From: Glomus cerebriforme
Lineage: Eukaryota; Glomeromycota; Glomeromycetes; Glomerales; Glomeraceae
Length of the DNA: 27,636 nt
Direction of reading: 5' to 3'
NCBI GenBank assembly: GCA_003550305.1
Contig: QKYT01000947.1
Span: 1-27,636, forward strand
Both the position numbers and the translations under genes were made by a program. The stretch's first letter is position 1, and the number at the start of each line of letters is the position of its first letter. The notes under the pieces are model-generated. The model was not told the DNA's origin and made no database searches. It saw nothing but the letters and a program-made list of their open reading frames with translations. This document shows, one piece after another, positions 20,456 through 27,636 of the stretch.

Positions 20456-20584
20456 TATCCGATTCGGTTAAAATCCGGCATCCGTTTATCCGATCCGATT
20501 AGATATCCGTAATTCGAAATATCCGCAGTTGCATCATCCGGATTATCCGGATCATCCTTACGTAATCCGAATTTATCCGATTAG
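20456..20584. repeat. Cluster of ATCCG words
   Basis: Eleven ATCCG pentamers fall within about 125 bp at irregular spacing, several preceded by TAT or AAT and some joined as ATCCGGAT palindromes. Spacing is too irregular for a simple tandem array. A clustered protein-binding site or the subterminal part of a transposon are both possible. Confidence 0.6.
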
Positions 20585-21196
20585 TTTTTTTTTTCAGACG
20601 CGAAATATTTCACCCTTCTATATATGTCTTTGACCAGAAAATTTTTACAATGTTCCATTACTCTGTCAGCCTTAAGATTTTATCAAAACATTTAAACAAC
20701 TCTTTTTCTATTAATTTCGAAAAACGCCTTCAATTATGTCTAAAAGTTCAAAAAGTGCAGTATATTTTTTATTTGCTTTGTGGTAGACATAAGAATCGTT
20801 ATTAAACTAACGTTTCTATTGATTAATTCCAAATTTACACTTCTTCTTATGCAGATTCTTGGACTTTATGGAATGAAAGTACGGAACTCGTTTGTATAAA
20901 ATCATTCCAACGTTTCTTCTTTTTTTTACTTACGGAAGGGATATTGGTAAGTTAAAAATTTTCAGATTCTTAAATATCTTTAGAAACATTCTATGTTTCC
21001 TTCTTTTTTGGACAATGGAACGATATTTGATAAGTTAATAGGGGTTCTTAAAAAATTTGAAAATATTAATGTAAAACTCACCAATTCACCTAATGTTTAT
21101 TTTTTTTAGGCATTGTGACTCTTGTCTTATGTATTTGTTCTTTAAGATCCTTAGAAATGTTCTAACATTGATATTGGATTTTCTAGAGATTTTTTT
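20585..21196 (+). other. Region with repeated splice-like segments, no intact gene
   Basis: Segments of the type TTAGAAA(C/T)(A/G)TTCTA...TTCTTTTTT recur (near 20970 and 21147, again at 21647 and 21745), as do GGTAAGTT donors and GCAG acceptors. At 20848 an acceptor-like GCAG is followed by TTCTTGGACTTTATGGAA, nearly repeated at 21693. A short frame MSKSSKSA starts at 20737. I cannot assemble a gene. Confidence 0.35.
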
Positions 21197-21571
21197 TCAT
21201 CAACTTCTCAAGCAAAAGAATTGTGAAAGTAAAATCATTTGCCATGCAAGCTAAGGTACTTTACCTTTTACTTTTTTACATTGCATTTTTCTTTAAAATT
21301 TTTTTCTCTTTATTTACTTTAACTTTGTTTTTATTAGTTGATTCTACTAATTGATGATGATACAAATTGCAGAACTTTTGAATTTACCAGTTGCTTTGGT
21401 AAGTTCTTAATATAATAATTTAAGTTTCTTTTTTAAAGTTAATTTACCTTATATTAGCATATTCAATATCTTGGAACAATGTCATCAATGTCCAAAGATT
21501 TAGGAACAAAAGTTATTTTCATACCATATAGCACAAATGGTGGGGTACTCCAGGAAATACTGTACATATGA
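21197..21571 (+). pseudogene. Stomatin/SPFH (band 7) gene relic, C-terminal part
   Basis: Three exon-like pieces match the end of a stomatin-type protein. At 21197-21256 a frame-shifted piece parallels the family's SSxxQAKRxxESKIIxAQA stretch (SQAK is legible). Exon 21338-21398 reads LMMIQIAELLNLPVAL, compare LMREAADLLNxPAAL. A 59-nt intron (GTAAGT...TTAG) is followed at 21458 by HIQYLGTMSSMSKDLGTK and VIFIPYSTNGG, then a stop at 21571. SPFH proteins form membrane-bound ring scaffolds. Missing bases in the first two pieces and the loss of the main domain show the copy is dead. The comparison uses remembered family consensus, not an alignment program. Confidence 0.6.
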
Positions 21572-21999
21572 AATATCATCATCATGGCTCTGTGGAATGG
21601 GTATTTGGTAAGTTGTAAAGGAAAGGGATTATTTTGTTCTTTAATACCTTTAGAAGTGGTCTAATGTTTATTTCTTCTTTTTTAAACATTGCAGCTCTTG
21701 GACTTTATGGAATAGTTTAGTTATAAAAAGGAATTTGAGTATTTTTTAGAAATGTTCTCTTCTATTATTTTTTTTCAATTTGACAGCTTCTTGAATTATT
21801 GAACTATAATACTTTATTATTTTAATTTACAACAAAATCAATGATAAAATGTGTTTTAATTTAAAGAGTATAAAATTTAACTTTTATTAAATAATCCACT
21901 TATTATTAAAGTTATAATAAAGAGTTTAAAAAATAATATGGTATTTTCTGTCAAAAAAGATAAGATCAAAAATGTTACACAAAAAAGAGCAGTTACATA

Positions 22000-23317
22000 C
22001 ACTGGCCTACCATAAATTACCAGATTTTTGTCACGTGAATTTGCGCATCAGTTACACGATCAGTGATTTCTCCCTATCATACATATAAACTAAAAAGATA
22101 ACAAAATTATTTCGCTTCTAGTTTTAAATGCATGGAAACGAACTGTCAAAGACTCAACATGAACGAATTATTGGTGCTTTCCTCAGTGGCACCAAGCAAA
22201 GAGTTATTTCTACTCAACTTGGCATCCCTACCAGTACTGTAAGTGATACTATTAAAAGGTATAAAGAAACAGGTTCTGCAATACCTGAGAAATGTCCTGG
22301 ATGTCCAAAAAGTCTTACTCAACATGATACACAAGTTTTACAGCGTATTGTTCGTACTGACCGGTTTTCTCCACTTGGNGATATAACAAGTAAGTTAAAC
22401 TCCAGTCTCAANACAACTTTGCATAATAATACAGTTAGAAGATACCTTCATGGTAAAGGTCTTGGTAGTTATGCTACACGTAAAAAACTTCTTTTGACTG
22501 AAAAATATCAAAATAACTGGTTGAGATGGTGTAGAGAAAAACGAAACTGGGAAGAAGAATGGAAACAGGTGGTATGGTCAGATGAGTCAAGATTTGCTCT
22601 TTTTGAATCAGATGGCCNAGTAAGAGTATGGAGAAGTCCTGGAGAAGCTTACAATAAAGATTGTATTCAACCTACAGTTAAGTTTGGAGGAGGATCAGTG
22701 ATGTTTTGGGGGTGTTTTGGTTGGCATGGAGTTGGACCTTTGGTTGTGGTAGAAGGGAATATGAATTCTGATGATTACATCAATATTTTAGCTAACCACT
22801 TTATACCATGGGTTAGTAATTATCCTAATTCCATATTTCAGTAAGATGGAGCGTCATGTCATACATCATCTTATAGTGTTTGGTGGATGAGAACACATGA
22901 CGTTCCAATTTTAGATTGGGTGACACAAAGTCCCGATCTTAATCTGATCGAGAACTTGTGAAATCATTTGGATTATCAGGTTTGAAAAAGAAAGCCTCTG
23001 CCTAAATCTAAACAGGAATTAATTGATGTAGTTCAAGAGGAATGGAGAAAAATTAGTATTGAAACGTTACATCAATTAATTTTAAGCTTACCTAGGCATA
23101 TCAAAGTAGTAATTAAGGCCAAAGGCGGGCATACTAAATATTAGCCTTATAAATTTTAAATTTTTTATAATAAGTTTGATATTTGTATTTTATTATGAAA
23201 TAAAAAATTTTTCAATTATTAAGTACAAAAAAATTTTTTATATGTGTACAAAAATATAAAGTTTACATATAAATTTTATATATAAAAAAAAATCCGGTAA
23301 TTTATGGTAAGCCAGTG
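22000..23317 (+). mobile_element. Tc1-type transposon, 1318 bp, full length
   Basis: The ends read CACTGGC(C/T)TACCATAAATT on either strand and continue ACC(A/G)GATTTTT, about 30 bp with two mismatches. TA at 21998-21999 and 23318-23319 is the target duplication. It carries one transposase gene, intact in frame but with three stop codons. The closely matched ends suggest recent arrival. Three ambiguous bases (22379, 22412, 22618) hint that several near-identical copies were merged during assembly. Confidence 0.93.
22128..23144 (+). pseudogene. Tc1 transposase with three nonsense codons
   Basis: The frame is continuous for 338 positions, the usual Tc1 length. An N-terminal helix-turn-helix covers about residues 10-45 (QRVISTQLGIPTSTVSDTIK). 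A linker with PGCPKS stands where many relatives have GRPR, and a second DNA-binding helix set spans about 63-118. Catalytic residues are Asp152 (WSDESRF), Asp240 (DGASCHTS) and Glu275 (SPDLNLIENL). Exactly 34 residues separate the second Asp from the Glu, so this is a DD34E enzyme. Stops interrupt at 22842-22844 (TAA), 22959-22961 (TGA) and 22983-22985 (TGA). No frameshift is present. The first stop alone removes Asp240 and Glu275, so this copy should be unable to move itself. Confidence 0.93.
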
Positions 23318-23370
23318 TATATATTTATATCATTTTTGATATTTTTTTTTTGCAACCTTATTTCATAATA

Positions 23371-23550
23371 AAAGATGTCAAACTCTCCTATTAAAAAAAA
23401 ACTAAAACTATTCTTTCATATATCAGAAACAGTTGGATATGACATTATTTTGAACAAAAAGAAGTGAAAACTATAGAAAATATTGAAAATACTGAAAAAG
23501 ATAAAGATTCTTTAACTGGTAATGCAATAGCTCTGTTCAAAATATAATAT
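23371..23550 (+). pseudogene. Fragment of a BED-finger (hAT-type) N-terminus
   Basis: An ATG at 23374 opens MSNSPIKKKLK. After a frame change the sequence reads YIRNSWI, a stop in place of Trp or similar, then HYFEQKEVKTIENIENTEKD and DSLTGNAIALFK. The aromatic SW..HYFE pattern marks the beginning of a BED zinc finger in hAT transposases. The cysteine and histidine part is lost. It lies on the opposite strand to the hAT pseudogene that follows, so it is a separate remnant. Confidence 0.55.
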
Positions 23551-24177
23551 CACTAAGGTTTGTAAAATCTATTTTAATCTGCTGTTAAATAATTGGTTAA
23601 TATTTTATATTTTGCTAATCTAATTTTTATATTATTGCCATTTTCAATTTAGTATAACCAGCCTGATTGTGTAATTATTAAAAGAAAATCTAATTTGATT
23701 ACTCTAATTTTCTTCCAATAGATAAAAATAAATTTTTGAATTTTTCATCAATTTTATATATGGCCAAAAAAACATTAGGAACCATCATAAATATAATTAA
23801 ATATGCCACCTGTAGAAGTGTCACAAATTATATAATATAAATGAAATATCAAATAAACCTAAAATACTGACTTGTAGCTTTATAAATTATCCTATAGTTG
23901 TTTGACAAAACTTAAGGGTTTTAACAATTGTCGAAAGTTGAAACCTATTTAAACGCTTTGACTTTTATTTTTAAAAGTTGAAACTGTTAAAAGATTTAGA
24001 TAATGGCAAAAGATTTAAATAGTATTAAAAAGTTAAAACATTATTAAAAATTTAAAATAATATTTATTTAATAATATTGTTATGATTTATTCTTTATTTA
24101 ATAAACTAAAATAATAAATTTGAAAAACTAAAAAAATCTAATTATCATTACTATTTACTAAATCATTTGAATCCCAA
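23551..24177. other. AT-rich spacer
   Basis: No frame is supported. Around 23930-24030 AAAGTTGAAAC and AAAAGATTTA words repeat irregularly. Confidence 0.4.
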
Positions 24178-26109
24178 TTAAAAATACCAAACACCTTTAT
24201 TTATATTATCTGATTCTTTTTCTTCAGTATTTTCTACTATTGAAAAGTTATCATCATCATTATCAAGTATATAATCTAAATCTTCATTAAATTTTTCTTC
24301 ATTTAATTGTAAACATGATTTCAAAAATAAATTTAAAGCAGTTACTGAACGTATATTTGAAGAAGTTAAGATGATTAATAAATTGTGATAATTCTTCCTG
24401 ATAAATATTTTCTTCTTCTTCTTCTTCTAATATTTGTCCATTTGTTTCATATAAAACTTGTAAAACTTGATTTTCAGTCATATTTGCTAAAAAATAAGAA
24501 AGTTCTTTTTTAGTATTAGTATTATAAAAACAATATATTTTTGCAATTAATTCCAAATTCTCAATTTTTAATTAAAAATGTTTGTTATTTATTAACCAAC
24601 TAAGTAAAGAAAAATTTCTTTCATAAGAAGTACTATTTGAAATAATAGCAAAAACTTTTAAAGCTAATTCTTGAAGATAATTTAGTTTAAGTTCAATTGT
24701 TTTCTACTATTTAAGTGGAATATCATATCCTGGTTCATATGATTCATTATATGGTTCTTCATAAGTTTTATACAATCTAAGATGTGAAGTTAAAATATAA
24801 TCACTTGCAAGATTTTTACACATTTTTTGCTATATATTACTAGCAGTTTTAATAATACGTTTAAACTGTCCATTTTGTAATCCTGAACCTATTAATTTAT
24901 AATAATATAAAATGTTAATATTAGTAAAAAACTAAAAATAATAAATATTTAATTATTTAATAATAATAATAACAAAATAATACTGTATTTACCTCTAAAA
25001 TTTGGTATTAAAAAATAATAAAGTAAATATCAAATTTATCAAAACAAAAATTTAAAATTTCAATATATTGTGTATGAAATTAAGCATATTGATGAGATGG
25101 TAGTTTTTTAATTATTGCTGCTATTTTAGCTAGACTCATAAAATAATCACTAAGTGTTGTATTACATCCTTCTAATGTTAATACTGCTTTTTTTAATAGA
25201 AAAAGAACAAAATAAAGAATTTTTAAATGAATAAAAAATTTATAATGATTAATAAAATAAATAACACAATTATTGGTTAAAAATTAAATAAAATAATTAA
25301 TTATTATTAAATTAAAAATAATAAAAATAATTTAAATAATTAAATNTAATACTTTCTTCTTTTAAAATTAACTCTAAATGCAATATACTTTCAACATATT
25401 CATATGCAGTTATCCATCAAATTTTATTATATGATTTAAGACCTTCACCTGAAATGTTTTTTTCTAGAATTAAACTTCTTACTTTTACTCCTAAAATAAT
25501 ATGAAAAAATAATTAAAAAAATAAAAATAATATTTTAATTAAAAATAAAAAAAATAGGTTTAATACTATTATACTAATCAGCTTGATGAGAAGTTTTAAA
25601 AAAAGTACATAAAATATTATAATAATAAATTAAACGTTTAGCAAAATCATATTTTACTATATCTTGTACTATCAAATTAATTACATAAGCAATATATCAA
25701 ATACTAAAAATATGTGGATATAATTGACTAATCTGATTACGTGCAAGTTTAACATTAGCATCATTATTACTAACAATTGCTAAGAATTGATTAGGATCAA
25801 CTGCTTCCAAAATACTTTTTATTTGATTTGCAATAAATTCTCCTNTATGTGATTCATCTGAAAAATCATATAATTGATATAAATATTTTTTGTAATCAGG
25901 TATTATAATAATAAAATTCCAATAAGAATGATTCTTTTCACTACTTCAACCATCTAGAGCTAAAATATTAATATTGTTTTAAATTTTAAAAATAGATTAT
26001 AAAATTGAATAAATTTTCAAAATTCAAAAAAATTTTAAAATTACATACCAAGAGTTAAATTTTTTTGTTAAATAAGAATATTTTTAATTTTACTAGCATT
26101 TACCTGTTA

Positions 26110-26660
26110 ACTATATCAACAGTTTAATATTTATAGCTTAAAAATATATATAAAATAAAGATTTAATTATATATACAGTATAATAATAAATTTAAATTAT
26201 AATTCCTATTATTTAAGTATATATTTTATAATAAAAAATTTTTATTGAAAATTTTCTAATTAATTAAATTTGTATTATCTTCTAATTGTTTAATAATAAG
26301 AATTTTTAAATTTTTTTTTGATGTTAATTGTTCATAAAAAAATACAACCCAATTTAATGACTATTCTTGAGAATTTCCAAAATACATTCATTACCTTTTT
26401 TAAAAAATTTTCAGGTTAGAATTAGTTTTCTTTTTCTTTTTAAGTAGGTTTCTTTTCTTTCTTATTTNCTCTTCTTTTAAAATAATAAGAAAATAATAAG
26501 AAAAAAAATAAAACAAATATTATTTATAGTTTTATTATAAATTATAAATAAAAAAAATTAAAAATCAATTCGTTATCATATATCAGGTTCTGGGTTCAGT
26601 TCCACAAGTAGGTCTTTCCATTTTTTTTTGTTTTCCATTTCATTTTTCCATTTCGTTCTA
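26110..26660. other. AT-rich insertion inside the second hAT pseudogene
   Basis: Long A/T runs with no frame. A minus-strand patch at 26280-26400 (NWVVFFYEQLT-like) may be more decayed transposase but is too short to support. One ambiguous base lies at 26467. Confidence 0.4.
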
Positions 26661-27040
26661 ACTTCTTTTTTTTAGATCTCAGTGGTAGCTCTTCGTTTCA
26701 GTGATCTTGGATCTCTTTATCTTTTTTCTTAAGATCTCAGCAGCGGCTCTTCATTTCGGTAGTCTTTGGATTTCTCATTTATCTTTTTTTTTTAGATCTC
26801 AGTAGCATCACTTCATTTCAGTTTTATAGATGAGTCATATTTTAGGTTTTCTTTTTTTTTTTTGGTTTTTTTCTTCGTTAATTTCTTTTAATTTTTTTAT
26901 CTTGTTTCTTTAGATCTTAGTGGCGGCTCTTCATTTTGGTGACCTTTGGATCTCTCATTTATCTTTTTTTTAGATCTCAGTAGCATCTCTTCATTTCAGT
27001 TTTACAGGTGAGTCATATTTTGGATTTTCTTTCCTTTTTT
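26661..27040. repeat. 60-bp repeat organised into 180-bp higher-order units
   Basis: AGATCT(C/T)AG starts a subunit at 26674, 26732, 26794, 26912 and 26972. Neighbours are 58-62 bp apart, and the pairs 26732/26912 and 26794/26972 are 178-180 bp apart, so a larger unit was itself copied. Two subunit types alternate: one with GGCTCTTCATTT(C/T)GGT and TTTGGATCTCTCATTTATC, the other with GCATC(A/T)CTTCATTTCAG and GAGTCATATTTT. No open frame. Confidence 0.82.
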
Positions 27041-27429
27041 TTGGATTCTTCCTTTGTTAATTTCTTCTAACTTTTTTTTTTCTTTCTCTCTTTTTTTTCT
27101 TCTTCTGTTTTGTTCTTTTGTTCTTCCTTTTGTTCTTCTTTTTCTTTTAAATAAAATTAAAATTAAAAATATAATAATAAAAATTAAATAAAATAAAAAA
27201 TAAAATAATTGACGTATAATTTATTATTTTGACATGTCATTATATTATGCAATTGTAATTAATGTAACTGTTATATATATTACATATATTACATACTGCA
27301 GTCATACAATTGTAAATATATAATTATTTATATAGGTAGTCTAAACGTAATACCCATGTGACTGCAGTGTTTTTAAATAATAAAATTATTTACTTTTGCT
27401 AATTATTGTTTAAATATATAATTAGAAAA
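27041..27429. other. Pyrimidine tract and AT-rich spacer
   Basis: A T/C-rich run (27050-27150, TTCTTCTGTTTTGTTC-like) gives way to AATAAAA-type simple sequence. Two CTGCAGT-containing words (near 27295 and 27362) stand in the remaining spacer. No gene is seen. Confidence 0.4.
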
Positions 27430-27636
27430 AAGTTCACGAATTGGTAGTTCATATAATGGATTCATTTCTTTTAAAGCTTCAATAAAAAAAGAATTTTTAA
27501 CAACATGCCAAGAAATTTCATAAATAGTAAATGCTTTTGCCTATGCTTGATTAAGGCTAGAGTACACAGTATATGTAAATTTGATAGTCACGTGATGGAA
27601 AATCAATTTTAAAGTAATACAAGAAAATATCAGTCT

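Larger units (their letters stand above)
24178..27545 (-). pseudogene. Second hAT-family transposase pseudogene, split by an insertion
   Basis: Read on the minus strand. At 27545-27430 there is an N-terminal piece (AKAFTIYEISWHVV, NPLYELPIREL). At 26107-26049 comes a short exon ending KNLTL, and an intron at 26048-25960 (GTATGT...TTTTAG). Exon 25959-25590 follows with LALDG, GEFIANQIKSILEAV, SNNDANVKLARNQIS and YIAYVINLIVQDIV. Later pieces are EGLKSYNKI..WITAYEYVES (25500-25365), LKKAVLTLEGCNTTLSDYF (25200-25060), QKMCKNLASDY, NYLQELALKVFAI and YERNFSLLSWL (24900-24590), the dimerisation end MELIAKIYCFYNTNTKKELS (24556-24497) and an acidic tail to the TAA at 24178. Stops and frame changes are frequent. 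It is a different hAT lineage from the one at 14219. About 1.3 kb of repeat-rich DNA separates the N-terminal piece from the rest. Confidence 0.82.

Noticed and set aside
22146..22334. 62-codon minus frame within the transposon
   Set aside because: Antisense to the Tc1 transposase, which is clearly the coding strand.

Overview
This is an extremely AT-rich (by eye well under 25% GC) eukaryotic window of about 27.6 kb. Genes are sparse, introns are short (59-89 nt, GT...AG), and decayed DNA transposons and tandem repeats fill most of the space. The style of the hAT transposase relics, the Tc1 element, the GRF-finger gene and the small secreted protein all recall arbuscular mycorrhizal fungi of the Rhizophagus type (Glomeromycotina). 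That assignment is an inference from pattern memory and was not tested by a search.

Layout, left to right. Positions 1-215 hold a 101-bp tandem repeat, and 290-1656 a satellite of about 380 bp made of GC-rich hairpin cassettes. A two-exon gene on the minus strand (2376-3442) encodes a 330-residue protein with a GRF zinc finger and a C-terminal coiled coil. From 3443 to 9774 I see almost no genes. This stretch has a diverged tandem duplication (5585-5950), an 11-unit array of about 120 bp whose units each carry two inverted repeats (7785-9165), and a small coding-like island (9306-9421). Three 41-bp palindromic units follow (9775-9897), then a decayed multi-exon gene ending in an acidic exon (10160-11013), and a non-autonomous Tc1/mariner-like element (11273-11830).

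Positions 13015-18179 form a nest of transposons. A Tourist/Harbinger-like MITE carries a large-TIR Tc1-like MITE inside it. Next comes a hAT transposase pseudogene, itself broken by two further MITEs. A second copy of the Tourist-like MITE follows, and it preserves the unfilled version of the first.

The clearest complete single-exon gene is at 19361-19648 (minus): a 95-residue secreted protein with 12 cysteines in two repeated modules and its own TATA box. Beyond it lie a cluster of ATCCG words, a relic of a stomatin/prohibitin-type (SPFH) gene, and a nearly complete Tc1 element (22000-23317) with matched TIRs, TA target duplication and a transposase inactivated by three stop codons. A BED-finger fragment and a second, minus-strand hAT pseudogene (24178-27545) end the window. 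That pseudogene is split by about 1.3 kb of insertion containing a 60-bp/180-bp repeat.

Only two genes look intact, the GRF-finger protein and the cysteine-rich secreted protein, and nothing suggests they act together. The rest is a record of successive transposition, decay and local repeat expansion.
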